Counted from the first letter of the stretch, positions 26,762 through 35,868 are shown. The stretch: 64,000 bases of DNA from Fodinibius sp. Rm-B-1B1-1 (GCF_038594945.1 NZ_JBCFYD010000002.1:868001-932000), one strand, 5' to 3'. Notes: generated from the letters alone by a model not told the origin. Made by a program: numbers and translations.

Positions 26762-27265
26762 ATGGCAACGGATAATCAGGCAGAAAAAGAAGCGACGCCC
26801 GAATACATTCGGCAATTTTTAAAAGAACCGCCTTTATTACTAAGGAACTTCCACTACGAAGATATAATGGAGTTCCTCAATCTTGGCACTGAAGAACGTT
26901 TTGTACAAGACGATGTAATAATTAATGAAGCGGAGTACGTGAATTCTGCTTATTTGATTTCACAGGGTAAAGTCTCTATCTGGAAAGACAATATTCAATT
27001 AGCAACATTATCGAAAGGTAGTTTTTTAGGAGAAACCTTTCTCTTTAGTAAAAATAACAGGATGGCAAAAGTGGTCTCGGAAGGGGATTCACAACTACTC
27101 AAATTTGAGCGATATGAAGCTTTAAACTTTTTCCGGAAGAAACCCGAGAAACTGTTCAATATATTTACCCGGAATATCATAGAGATTCAGCAGCAGAAAA
27201 TAAGTAACATGAATGTCCAGCTCTTACAACTTAAAAAACGCCTTTTAGACGATAACAGCTGGTAA
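26762..27265 (+). CDS. Cyclic nucleotide-binding domain protein, no DNA-binding domain
   Basis: 167 residues with a single cNMP-binding beta-roll (about 25-130: INEAEYVNSAYLISQGKVSIW, LATLSKGSFLGETFLF) and a C-terminal helix (IIEIQQQKISNMNVQLLQLKKRLL) that could be a coiled coil. The phosphate-binding cassette is modified (GSFLGETFLFSKNNRMAKV). No helix-turn-helix follows, so it is not a Crp-type regulator. It lies between the two pilus ATPases and may tune extension or retraction in response to a nucleotide; that is inference. Confidence 0.75.
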   Translation: MATDNQAEKEATPEYIRQFLKEPPLLLRNFHYEDIMEFLNLGTEERFVQDDVIINEAEYVNSAYLISQGKVSIWKDNIQLATLSKGSFLGETFLFSKNNRMAKVVSEGDSQLLKFERYEALNFFRKKPEKLFNIFTRNIIEIQQQKISNMNVQLLQLKKRLLDDNSW

Positions 27266-27409
27266 CTGTTTGCCCTGACTTTGTTTTAAACCTTCTTATA
27301 TATTGAAATCCGTCAATTTATATTTGGAAATATTAGAAAAATTTAATGTTTTGTGAGAGAACCTAATGAATTTCCGTTATTTATTTGGATTAATAAATAG
27401 ATGTGTGTT

Positions 27410-27423
27410 CTTTATCGATAAAG
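27410..27423. promoter_or_regulatory. Perfect 14-bp palindrome upstream of pilT
   Basis: CTTTATCGATAAAG is a perfect 14-bp palindrome about 85 bp before the PilT start, in the 243-bp gap that follows the cNMP-binding gene. It could be an operator or a short hairpin; nothing else decides between them. Confidence 0.3.
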
Positions 27424-27508
27424 TTCGTAACAAATTGTTCTTCAACTGTTCTTTATAACGAGCAGCAGGGTTATTAAACATTTGCAGCAAGTAAAAATTG
27501 GACTATAA

Positions 27509-28759
27509 ATGGAAGTAGGGGTACAAAAAAATAAGGTTAAGGAACTTATAGAACCGCTCGCAAATCAACTGCGGGACAGTTCTAAGGGGCTGGAACGGCA
27601 TAGAGAAATAGGAAAAATTGTGGACAGCCAACCTGAAGAAACACGCCATGAACTTCGGGATGTTATTGAAAAGCTCCTCCAAAAAATGTACAAAAATGAG
27701 GCTTCTGATATCGATCTGGGTGGTCCAGGGTGTGGTAATAAGGTGTGGTATCGCATCCATGGAGATAAGTCACCTGATGAAAGTGCTCCTGAGTTTACCC
27801 TGACTGAGACAGACTTTTTGTTGCATAACCTTATTATGCCCAGTCAAAGAGAGCACCTGTTGGAGAATCGAAACTTAGACTTCTCTTATTCACTTGCCGG
27901 AACAGATTCTATTGCTGGAGCTAAACGCTATCGTGCCGATATGTATTTTGATTTGGAGCATTTGGCCCTGAATATGCGTAAAATTGATAATGAAATACGT
28001 CCATTCAAAGGGCTTAACCTTCATCCTGAGGTAGCCAAGGCACTCAGCCTTAAATATTATAAATACGGGATGACCCTGGTAACCGGAATCACAGGTTCGG
28101 GTAAGTCGTCAACGCTTGATACCGTTATAGATGCCAATAATAGAACAGTAGATTCTCATATTGTAATTATTGCATCTCCGGTTGAATTGGTTCATGAGCC
28201 CAAAAAGTCTGTTGTTCGCCATCGTGAGGTTGGTCGCGATGTAGCTTCGTTTAAAGAAGGGGCTATTCAAGCGTTACGCCAAGACCCTGATATCATCGTT
28301 ATAGGTGAGCTTCGCGATCCTGAAACGATTATGACTTCTCTTGAGATCACCGACTCTGGCCACAAAACGTTTGGGACTCTTCACACCAGTTCAGCAATGG
28401 AAAGTATTGAACGTATTCTGGGAGAGGTGCCCGTAAATGAGCAAAATCGAGTTCGTACCCGTTTAGCGGATGTTTTGACCTGTGTTATTAGTCAAAAGTT
28501 AATCCCAAGTCTCGATGGTAAGCGAGTTCTTGCGAAAGAAGTACTGATGGTTACGAGTTCGGTAAAAGCTGCTATCCGAAATAACAACATCAACGAGATC
28601 TATCAAATGTTGATGGAGGGTAGTGATCAAGGAATGATGACGATGGAACAAGATCTTAAGCGCCTGTATGATGAAGGCAAGATTTCAAAGGAAGAAGCTA
28701 TCAATAACGCCAATAATAAGAAAAGGCTTAAGCAGCTAATTTCAGAAACGCAATATTAA
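27509..28759 (+). CDS. pilT: Pilus retraction ATPase (PilT-like) with altered Asp box
   Basis: 416 residues. Walker A is GITGSGKSS (193-201), Walker B is VIGELRDPET (about 264-273) and the His box is GHKTFGTLHTSSAME. The PilT-type C-terminus AIRNNNINEIYQML and MMTMEQDLKRLYDEGKIS is clear. At the Asp-box, where PilT proteins carry EDPIEF, this one reads ASPVEL (222-227), and the conserved Gln-Arg before Glu becomes HRE. Whether it still hydrolyses ATP is open. N-terminal segment (about 1-60) is an extra helical region. It precedes the PilM-N fusion by 23 bp. Confidence 0.9.
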   Translation: MEVGVQKNKVKELIEPLANQLRDSSKGLERHREIGKIVDSQPEETRHELRDVIEKLLQKMYKNEASDIDLGGPGCGNKVWYRIHGDKSPDESAPEFTLTETDFLLHNLIMPSQREHLLENRNLDFSYSLAGTDSIAGAKRYRADMYFDLEHLALNMRKIDNEIRPFKGLNLHPEVAKALSLKYYKYGMTLVTGITGSGKSSTLDTVIDANNRTVDSHIVIIASPVELVHEPKKSVVRHREVGRDVASFKEGAIQALRQDPDIIVIGELRDPETIMTSLEITDSGHKTFGTLHTSSAMESIERILGEVPVNEQNRVRTRLADVLTCVISQKLIPSLDGKRVLAKEVLMVTSSVKAAIRNNNINEIYQMLMEGSDQGMMTMEQDLKRLYDEGKISKEEAINNANNKKRLKQLISETQY

Positions 28760-28782
28760 TCTACGACGGATAAACGTACCGG

Positions 28783-30486
28783 ATGTTTGGAAAAAATGAA
28801 TATGTGGGTATAGCGGTACAGGATGACCTCATCCGAGTAGCACAACTACGTGTGGAAGGGAACTCGGTTAGAATTGTTAAACTGGACCGATTTTCTCTCG
28901 TTGAAAGAATAAAGTCTCAATCACAGTCTCAGAATCGGAATGCTCATGCTGAAGAAGATTCCGTATTTGAAGAAGATGCTGATGCAGATTCTATTTTTGG
29001 ATTAGAAGAAGATGAAGAAAGCGAAGAAGAAAGCATTGAGGATGAGCTGGATTTATCTGAATTAGAAGAAGATACCAGTAATGAGGAAGTGGGACTTGAT
29101 ATGGTTGAGGAGTCTGAGGCCCCACAATCGAATGAACTTCTTCTGTATAATATTCTTGCTGACATTGATAGCGATAAAGTTAATTTAGGGCTAAATATCC
29201 CGGCTGGAGATACTATTTTCCAGGTTATTCGTGATACTGACTTTTCAGAAGTCAAAAAGAAAGATCTTATTGAAGATCTGGAAGCCAAACTGGAGTCGAT
29301 TTACGGCACTCCAAAATCACCGGATAATTATTCATATGAAATCAGGGAAGATGGATCTTTGTTATTGGGATCTGTCGAAGATGAATCGGTTACTCTTCAG
29401 GCAATAAATAGGACCCGTGAGCTTTATACTGGAAAGTTAATAATACAAGATATTATTCCGGATGAAGTTGGGCTTGTGGGTATGGTCCGGGCTAATTATG
29501 AGCTGGATCCCGATGAAATGACGGGAATCATTCAGTTCGGTAAAGAATCGTGCCGGGTTGTGTTTATGAAGGGAGAAGAAGTTTGGTTGGTTTCTCCCAT
29601 CATTAATGAGGGAACGGAGAAAAAATCCTTCATGAACACAGTCTTTAGTAAAATTCTTTTTCAGCTTGATACTGGAGAAGTACCAAGCTTAGATCGTATT
29701 ATTCTTGCCAACAATACAAAAGGGGCTGAGGCTGTAGATTTCTTTAAACAAAACTTCCCTGATATCCATGTCGAAGATCTACAGGTAAAAGAGGAATATA
29801 TTGAAAGTGAAAGTGTCGAATCTTCTGCTATTCCGGCATTTACTACAGCAATAGCCACAGCTTTGGCGGCTTCAGGAGCTAAGGCTGACGTTTTTCCTGA
29901 TATTTCTTTTGTTCCAAAATATGTAGAAGACCGGCAAAAGATATTTAAGCTGCAATGGCATGGGTTGCTCATTCTATTCCTGATATTTCTGACACCTATC
30001 ACCTTTAATTATTTCTATACTCAAAATGCGCAACAAATTGATTCTTATTCCAGTGAGTTAAATCAGATGAATTCGCAGCTGGAACGCTTAGATCCTATCG
30101 TAGAAGAAGTTGGTCAGTTGGAGCAAGATTTATCGGTGCTCAAAGAAAAGCTGACGATGCTCGATACACTTACGCAAGGTAGTAAAGAGTGGTCGGAAAA
30201 ACTTGATATGCTTAACAAGGGTGTTGATGGAGTAAATAACACGTGGATAACTTCTTTTTCACAGTCGGGTGATGGCACATTTATACAGGGTTATACTCTT
30301 TACCGTAACAGAATACCGGAGATTGTAAATATTTTTGATGAAGCAACTTTATTGAGTGTAAATAACGAAACGATCCGCGAAAAACAGGTATATACATTTT
30401 CAATTTTGATACAATCATTTGCAGCGTCCGATTCAATTTATTCACCTTCGTCACCTGAAGAGGTAAAAAACTTGATTGGCAAATAA
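28783..30486 (+). CDS. PilM-PilN fusion protein of the pilus alignment complex
   Basis: 567 residues. Residues about 1-380 read as an actin-like PilM domain (YVGIAVQDDLIRVAQLRVEG, later MTGIIQFGKESCRVVFMKG). It is interrupted at about 50-115 by a strongly acidic, low-complexity insert. Residues about 390-412 are a transmembrane segment (GLLILFLIFLTPITFNYFY). The remainder, a coiled coil (DSYSSELNQMNSQLERL) plus a ferredoxin-like domain, matches PilN. In most bacteria PilM and PilN are separate and bind each other; here they are one chain. The next gene, PilO-like, follows after 18 bp. Confidence 0.8.
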   Translation: MFGKNEYVGIAVQDDLIRVAQLRVEGNSVRIVKLDRFSLVERIKSQSQSQNRNAHAEEDSVFEEDADADSIFGLEEDEESEEESIEDELDLSELEEDTSNEEVGLDMVEESEAPQSNELLLYNILADIDSDKVNLGLNIPAGDTIFQVIRDTDFSEVKKKDLIEDLEAKLESIYGTPKSPDNYSYEIREDGSLLLGSVEDESVTLQAINRTRELYTGKLIIQDIIPDEVGLVGMVRANYELDPDEMTGIIQFGKESCRVVFMKGEEVWLVSPIINEGTEKKSFMNTVFSKILFQLDTGEVPSLDRIILANNTKGAEAVDFFKQNFPDIHVEDLQVKEEYIESESVESSAIPAFTTAIATALAASGAKADVFPDISFVPKYVEDRQKIFKLQWHGLLILFLIFLTPITFNYFYTQNAQQIDSYSSELNQMNSQLERLDPIVEEVGQLEQDLSVLKEKLTMLDTLTQGSKEWSEKLDMLNKGVDGVNNTWITSFSQSGDGTFIQGYTLYRNRIPEIVNIFDEATLLSVNNETIREKQVYTFSILIQSFAASDSIYSPSSPEEVKNLIGK

Positions 30487-30504
30487 TTTAGCAAGCTTAG
30501 CAAT

Positions 30505-31377
30505 ATGTCCTACGGTGTACGAAATACTCTTATTCTTCTCATTGTCTTAACCATCTTTATTGGTGGCGGATGGAGCTATATCTATTTTTATCAGCAACCA
30601 AAATTAGATGAGCTTGAGCAAAATGTAGAGCAGACAAGACAAGAGCTAAATCAACAACAACAACGAGCTGATCAGCTACCAGCACTTCAAAATCAGTTTA
30701 AAGAAGCTACTAAGTTTTTTGATAACTATTACAAAGTCCTTTATCCCAATAGCAATGAAGATAATGTCTACGATTTTCTTAACCGGGTAAGTACGGGGTC
30801 GGCTTATACCGAATTTACATTCAATTTTTCTGATTCAACCACTTATAACCAGCACGGTGTCATTAACATGCAGGTTACCGGTCAGGGATACTATAGAAAT
30901 TTCATCAATTTTATTCGCCAGATTGAATTAAGCAGACCGTTAAATAAGGTGAGTCAAGTATCCATTAATCCCATTAATGAGCTCGATTCATATGGCAAGG
31001 TCAATTTTCGTTTTTCTCTAAAAAGCTTTTATGATCGCGTAAGATTATTAGATGAATCAGAGCTTGCCATAACTAATAATTTACGAGGATCGGTTTATAA
31101 TCCATTTTATCCACTTATTAGAGCTGTAAAGGATAATGAGAATAATTTAATTGATGTAGAAAATAGTACCCTTTTGGCGGTAAGCTCAAACAAAGTTTTT
31201 CTTTTAGATCAACAAGGAATTATGCAGCGACTCTCTGAGGGAGATGACGTTTATCTCGGACAATTGACATCGATTGATATTGATGAGGGATCTGCTTCTT
31301 TTAGACTCAATAAAGGTGGAATTGTTGAACGCGTAACCTTGCAGGTCAATAACGATGAAAATGAAAGTAGTGATTGA
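30505..31377 (+). CDS. PilO-like protein with C-terminal PilP-like domain
   Basis: 290 residues. Short cytoplasmic start, one transmembrane segment (about 8-28), coiled coil (about 34-75), then a PilO-type ferredoxin-like domain (about 85-185). Residues about 195-285 end with LSEGDDVYLGQLTSIDIDEG and FRLNKGGIVERVTL, the pattern of the small beta domain of PilP/GspC that contacts the secretin. No separate pilP gene is present, so fusion is the simplest reading. It joins the inner-membrane complex to the secretin, whose gene begins 1 bp after this stop. Confidence 0.7.
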   Translation: MSYGVRNTLILLIVLTIFIGGGWSYIYFYQQPKLDELEQNVEQTRQELNQQQQRADQLPALQNQFKEATKFFDNYYKVLYPNSNEDNVYDFLNRVSTGSAYTEFTFNFSDSTTYNQHGVINMQVTGQGYYRNFINFIRQIELSRPLNKVSQVSINPINELDSYGKVNFRFSLKSFYDRVRLLDESELAITNNLRGSVYNPFYPLIRAVKDNENNLIDVENSTLLAVSSNKVFLLDQQGIMQRLSEGDDVYLGQLTSIDIDEGSASFRLNKGGIVERVTLQVNNDENESSD

Positions 31378-31378
31378 T

Positions 31379-33295
31379 ATGAATTCTTTTAGATACCATA
31401 AGTTTATTCTTTTTGTTGCGGCATTTTTATTTCTGGCTACAAGTAGTGTATTTAGTCAGAATAGAGATAATCTACCTGCAGAGTTCAGAGAATATACCAA
31501 CCCCGAAGAATTAGTTCGGTTTGACCGAAGCACTTCGTTTACACGGGCTGTGGATGTTATCAATGAGTTTTCTCAACAATTTCGTGGTAAAGCTATTGTG
31601 AATCGTGCAGAGGTGGATGGAAATATTGGTATTTCGGTTCCTCCCATGCATTGGATGGATGCTCTCAAGCTGATTTTACGCGTTAATGAACTGCATTTAG
31701 TTGACAAACAGGACTTTTTTGAAATTGTTACACGAAAATCGTTAGAAGCTGAAACAGAAGGCCAAACTGCTCCCCAAACAGCGAGAACAGCAGATGGAGA
31801 AGGACCGGTGGCTACAACGCAAACCCACGAGGTCCGAATAAATGCGATATTTTTTGAAGGGAATCGCAGAGCCTTGCAAGAAATTGGAGTAGATTGGTCT
31901 ACAATTTCTGAAAATGTTCCAGAGTCGGCCCTTGGTGGAGGTCAAGGTGGGGGTGGACAACAAGGGGGCGGTCAGGGTCAGCAAGGCTCACAAGTACCAA
32001 GCGCAGATTTTGACGGACCTTTTGTACAAGTAAATTCGAAAGGTGCTCAGAGTGTCTCACAAGATGTGTTTAATGCCTTAATTAACGTCGGGGAAATTGG
32101 CAACACTGGCATTGATGTCCAAGCTTTATTTAGTGCATTTGAAGCCGATAACCTGGGAGAAATTTTAGCTTCTCCCACGGTAAAAGTTATGGATGGCCAG
32201 GAGGGTAAAATACAGGTTGGTCAAGACTTTTCTATTAAACAACGTGATATTGCAGGGAATGTCGTTGAAAACTTCTTCCAGGTAGGTACCATTCTTACGG
32301 TAACCCCCCAAGTGATAACCCAGCAAGATACTACTTTTATCCATCTGGATATTGATGCTGAACGTTCATCTGCACAACCTGATCCTGTTAGTACCATTAT
32401 CAATAAGCAGGAAGCAACGACACAATCATTGTTACTCGATGGAGAAGCAACAGTTATTGCAGGGTTGTACCGAACAGAAAAGGCTGATGTAAGGAGAGGG
32501 GTACCCATTTTGAAGGATCTGCCGGCTTGGTTTTTTGGATTACGATATCTCTTTGGCTACGAGTCGCATGACTTCCAGATGAGAGAACTCGTGATTTTGA
32601 TTCAAGCTTCGTTAGAGCCTACGATCCCCGAACGATATGGTAAAGAGTCTTATGATTCAAAATATGAGATTCTACAGGATGAACGGGATCGCATGCAGCA
32701 AGAAATTCGGGACGGAGAAGAGATCATGAATCGAGATCCTATTGAGCAAGATGAGATGGATAATTTTGAGGATTCGGATACGGAGCAGGAACCTCAGGAA
32801 GAAGATCAAAGACAACAAGATACTGCTGACTCTGAAGATCTTAAGCAACAAGGTCAGGAAGAAAATACACCTTCCGAAACAGTGGAAAATAATGACGGGG
32901 AAGAAGCCTCTGAAACTCTCCAGGATCCTGAGGTTAAAACAGAAAAGGTTGAGCTCAACTTAGGAGGGGGATACGAAGAAGATTCTGTCTCAACAAATGG
33001 GGAAGAATCAGCACGAGATTCTGATACCCAAGATTCTGCCAATAATGCTGGGCCTACTAATAACATTTCCACTTACTATGTTGTTGGCGGATCATTTTCA
33101 GTGATGGAAAATGCTAATAACTTACAATCGGAATTAGAGGCCAATGGCTATAACTCATCAATTATCAAAATGCAGGGATCTGATATAAACCTTGTCTCAT
33201 ATCAAGGTTTTGATAACTTGGAAAGTGCCCAAAAAGCCCTTAGAGATATCAAGCAGAATCAAAACCCTGATGCCTGGTTGTATAAGGCTCAGTAA
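31379..33295 (+). CDS. pilQ: Secretin (PilQ/GspD family) with C-terminal SPOR domain
   Basis: Outer-membrane pore of the pilus machine, 638 residues. A signal peptide ends near SSVFSQ. An N0/STN-like domain (about 40-120; VNRAEVDGNIGISVPP) is followed by a Gly/Gln-rich loop (about 186-206), then the secretin core with TVKVMDGQEGKIQVGQ, ITQQDTTFIHLDIDAERS, GLYRTEKADVRRGVPILKDLP and a REL-containing final strand. After an acidic disordered segment (about 440-560) comes a SPOR-type domain (about 564-638; YYVVGGSFSVMENANNL). ATG at 31379 is preferred because the signal peptide starts there; an upstream ATG at 31355 lies inside the previous gene. Confidence 0.9.
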   Translation: MNSFRYHKFILFVAAFLFLATSSVFSQNRDNLPAEFREYTNPEELVRFDRSTSFTRAVDVINEFSQQFRGKAIVNRAEVDGNIGISVPPMHWMDALKLILRVNELHLVDKQDFFEIVTRKSLEAETEGQTAPQTARTADGEGPVATTQTHEVRINAIFFEGNRRALQEIGVDWSTISENVPESALGGGQGGGGQQGGGQGQQGSQVPSADFDGPFVQVNSKGAQSVSQDVFNALINVGEIGNTGIDVQALFSAFEADNLGEILASPTVKVMDGQEGKIQVGQDFSIKQRDIAGNVVENFFQVGTILTVTPQVITQQDTTFIHLDIDAERSSAQPDPVSTIINKQEATTQSLLLDGEATVIAGLYRTEKADVRRGVPILKDLPAWFFGLRYLFGYESHDFQMRELVILIQASLEPTIPERYGKESYDSKYEILQDERDRMQQEIRDGEEIMNRDPIEQDEMDNFEDSDTEQEPQEEDQRQQDTADSEDLKQQGQEENTPSETVENNDGEEASETLQDPEVKTEKVELNLGGGYEEDSVSTNGEESARDSDTQDSANNAGPTNNISTYYVVGGSFSVMENANNLQSELEANGYNSSIIKMQGSDINLVSYQGFDNLESAQKALRDIKQNQNPDAWLYKAQ

Positions 33296-33315
33296 CACAT
33301 ACAGAAATTATATTC

Positions 33316-33353
33316 AAAATGGGTATTCAGATATATTTTTGAGTACCCATTTT
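33316..33353. terminator. Bidirectional terminator between secretin and D-threonine aldolase-like genes
   Basis: Stem AAAATGGGTATTC (33316-33328) with GAGTACCCATTTT (33341-33353), one G-T pair, 12-nt loop, T-run after the 3' arm and A-run before the 5' arm. It ends both convergent genes. Confidence 0.8.
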
Positions 33354-34444
33354 TATTTCATCATGGAAATTTGCTCTCCACCGATAGTCTGATACCCACT
33401 CATCAAATTGGCTGTCAGACATGAATGCACAGGTAACACAGTAACCATATCTCCGATGTCATAGTTTTGAAACAGCTTTGCTGAACATGATACCACACCA
33501 TGCTCTTGGGATAGTTTTGTGACGTAGGAATAAGGCTCTACAGGTTTCCAGCTATTATCATTCCGTTCAGCAACCAATCCAAAATGAGTAGTGTCATTGG
33601 TTTTCATGAACTCTTTTGAAAAGTGAATTGCGCCTCCTTGAATAATCAATTGATTATGACTTTCATACTTGTCCACAATAGGACAAGCCATAGCAACAGC
33701 GATATCACCAAATTTACAACTGCCAATTTGCTGCTGCATTAGATCATAAAATACAAAATTACCGGGGCTAATAGCATCCACCGGGCCAAAAGTATCTCCA
33801 ATCGAGCAACAAGGAGTATCCCCAATACAAACTTCAAAGTCATGATAACTTTGGGATAATTCATCCTTAAGTTGTTTAAATTGTCGTATGACAGCGTGAT
33901 GGACAGCCTCTATTTGCTGTTTAGATCGGCAGGCATAGGAATGGCCTGGGTGAGAGTAAAGTCCAGCCCAAGTTATATTATTTGATGTGTTTATTACCTC
34001 TATAACAGATCTAATTTCCCTAATATCATCCGAGGGTAATCCACTCCGGGCCGATCCGCTATCAATTTCGATATAAGCACTAACAGGGGATTGCAGTTTC
34101 TTATCAAGGGCTTTTGCTACATCTGTTTTATTGACTAATATTGTGAGCGAAATATTGGCAGCAAGCTCATTGAGGTCATCAATCTGACGAATGTTGCATG
34201 GAAAGGCGATGGTTATATCATTCCATCCATGTCTGGCAAAATATTGAGCCATCTTTACTGAAGAAACTGTTGTAGCCTCTATATCGGCATCTCTAAGCCA
34301 ATGACCAATCGTGGCCGACTGGTGTGTTTTCATGTGTGGCTTAAAATCCAAATCATGTTCTTTTGCCTTATTTGCCATTGCATGAATATTGATCTTACAA
34401 ATGTTTTCATCGAGCAAAAGGGTTGGGGATGTGATATTCTTCAT
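33353..34444 (-). CDS. PLP-dependent D-threonine aldolase / D-serine dehydratase-like enzyme
   Basis: 363 residues, alanine-racemase-type barrel. FKPHMKTHQ (about 34-42) holds the PLP-binding Lys; YIEIDSGSARSGL and GLYSHPGHSYA are barrel segments. The C-terminal motif VLPVHSCLTANL contains the His and Cys that bind zinc in D-serine dehydratase (DSD1) and D-threonine aldolase. Substrate is not fixed; both D-amino acid roles, and D-threo-3-hydroxyaspartate dehydratase, fit. Converges on the secretin. Confidence 0.85.
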   Translation of the reverse strand: MKNITSPTLLLDENICKINIHAMANKAKEHDLDFKPHMKTHQSATIGHWLRDADIEATTVSSVKMAQYFARHGWNDITIAFPCNIRQIDDLNELAANISLTILVNKTDVAKALDKKLQSPVSAYIEIDSGSARSGLPSDDIREIRSVIEVINTSNNITWAGLYSHPGHSYACRSKQQIEAVHHAVIRQFKQLKDELSQSYHDFEVCIGDTPCCSIGDTFGPVDAISPGNFVFYDLMQQQIGSCKFGDIAVAMACPIVDKYESHNQLIIQGGAIHFSKEFMKTNDTTHFGLVAERNDNSWKPVEPYSYVTKLSQEHGVVSCSAKLFQNYDIGDMVTVLPVHSCLTANLMSGYQTIGGEQISMMK

Positions 34445-34463
34445 AAAGATTAATTTGTATCAA

Positions 34464-34497
34464 AATAAAAGCCCCGATTACGTATATAATCAGGGCT
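34464..34497 (-). terminator. Terminator of the M19 dipeptidase gene
   Basis: On the minus strand AGCCCTGATTA pairs with TAATCGGGGCT (10 pairs, one mismatch) and is followed by TTTTATTTTG. Confidence 0.75.
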
Positions 34498-34514
34498 GAT
34501 ATGTAAAAATTGTA

Positions 34515-35726
34515 TTAGTTTTCGGATTGCATGCTGGCAGCAACTTCATCCACTTTTTGCCACACTCTAAACACATTACCAGACGCTATTTTTTCAATGT
34601 CTTCTTCGGTATATCCGCGCTCCAACAGCTCTGCAAATAGATTTGGATAGGTAGATACATCCTTAAGGCCCGTAGGCAGGGTAGGACCAACACCATCGTA
34701 ATCAGAGCCCAGTCCCACATGGTCAATACCCACAAGATTTACGACATGGTCAATATGATCAGCAACTTTTTCGACTGTACTAAACTGGAAGTTATCTTGG
34801 AAATACTGCTCGCTAAACTGATTACCTTCCTCACTTTCAGGATCTAAGCCCTTTTCTTCAAGCAATTGGGTTATTTCTTGTTGAACTTGTTCGCCACTGT
34901 TTTGGGACGCACTATCCAAAAATGTAGATCCAAAATTAATCATGATAACCCCATCATTTTCGCCAAGTGTCTTGATCAAGTCATCACCCATATTCCGTTC
35001 AAATCCGGGAGTGAAATGACGTGCCGAAGAATGAGAAGCAATAACCGGAGCTTCGGAAGTGCCGATAACATCATAAAAAGCGCTATCAGTAATATGTGAT
35101 ACATCTACCATCATGCCCAGTCGGTTCATTTCATGAACCACCTCTTTGCCATACTCGCTAAGACCATTGTGGGTATTTGCGGTTGTGTCGTAAGAAGAAT
35201 CACTGATTCTGTTGTCTTTTGCATGAGCCAGGGTAATATAGCGAACCCCACGATCATAGAAATATTCCACATCCGATAACGCCTGAATGGGAGCACCGTT
35301 TTCAATGCCCAGCGGTAGTGAAATAATACCTTTCTCAAAATTAGTCTGAATCTCATCACGAGAAGTTGCAATGGCAAACTTATCAGGATTGTCAGAAGCT
35401 ACGCCCTCAACCATGTCAATAAGGCTATCAGCCACAGCTTTTGCATTCCCAGTCCCTTGGTATTTAACAGGGATATAAATGGACATAAAAGGAGCATCAA
35501 GCCCGCCTTCTTTCGCTCGGGGATAATCAAAGTCGCGATCTGGAGCAGATACGGATACATCCACCCAGTTATCCTTCAACCGATAGGGCATATCAATATG
35601 TCCATCGACAATTATTACTTTTTGAGCAAGATTTTTCGCTTGCTGTTGATACTGATCCTGCTGCGAACAGCTGGCAAAAATCAATACCACTAATACGATA
35701 ACACTAAAATTTTTTATGCTATTCAT
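34515..35726 (-). CDS. Membrane (renal-type) dipeptidase lipoprotein, family M19
   Basis: 403 residues from the ATG at 35726, which begins a lipoprotein signal ending in LIFASC; an in-frame ATG 42 bp upstream adds a polar leader. Zinc-site segments of M19: VDGHIDMP (HxD), GIENGAPI (Glu), VDVSHI and ASHSSARHF (His ligands) and GLGSDYDGVG. Cleaves dipeptides, including D-amino-acid C-terminal ones in some members; the adjacent D-amino-acid enzyme makes a shared role possible. It is divergent from an M28 peptidase lipoprotein gene. Confidence 0.9.
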   Translation of the reverse strand: MNSIKNFSVIVLVVLIFASCSQQDQYQQQAKNLAQKVIIVDGHIDMPYRLKDNWVDVSVSAPDRDFDYPRAKEGGLDAPFMSIYIPVKYQGTGNAKAVADSLIDMVEGVASDNPDKFAIATSRDEIQTNFEKGIISLPLGIENGAPIQALSDVEYFYDRGVRYITLAHAKDNRISDSSYDTTANTHNGLSEYGKEVVHEMNRLGMMVDVSHITDSAFYDVIGTSEAPVIASHSSARHFTPGFERNMGDDLIKTLGENDGVIMINFGSTFLDSASQNSGEQVQQEITQLLEEKGLDPESEEGNQFSEQYFQDNFQFSTVEKVADHIDHVVNLVGIDHVGLGSDYDGVGPTLPTGLKDVSTYPNLFAELLERGYTEEDIEKIASGNVFRVWQKVDEVAASMQSEN

Positions 35727-35868
35727 CCTGTTTGTTTTTGATTGTAGATTCCGTTGAATGTTGATCAAAAATTGAACCTTTCCAAATATTAAAAAAACAT
35801 TTTACAACATTTGGATACTCAAACCTTTATGATTTAGCAAATGACCTTAGGCAACTCTTCCACCTACT

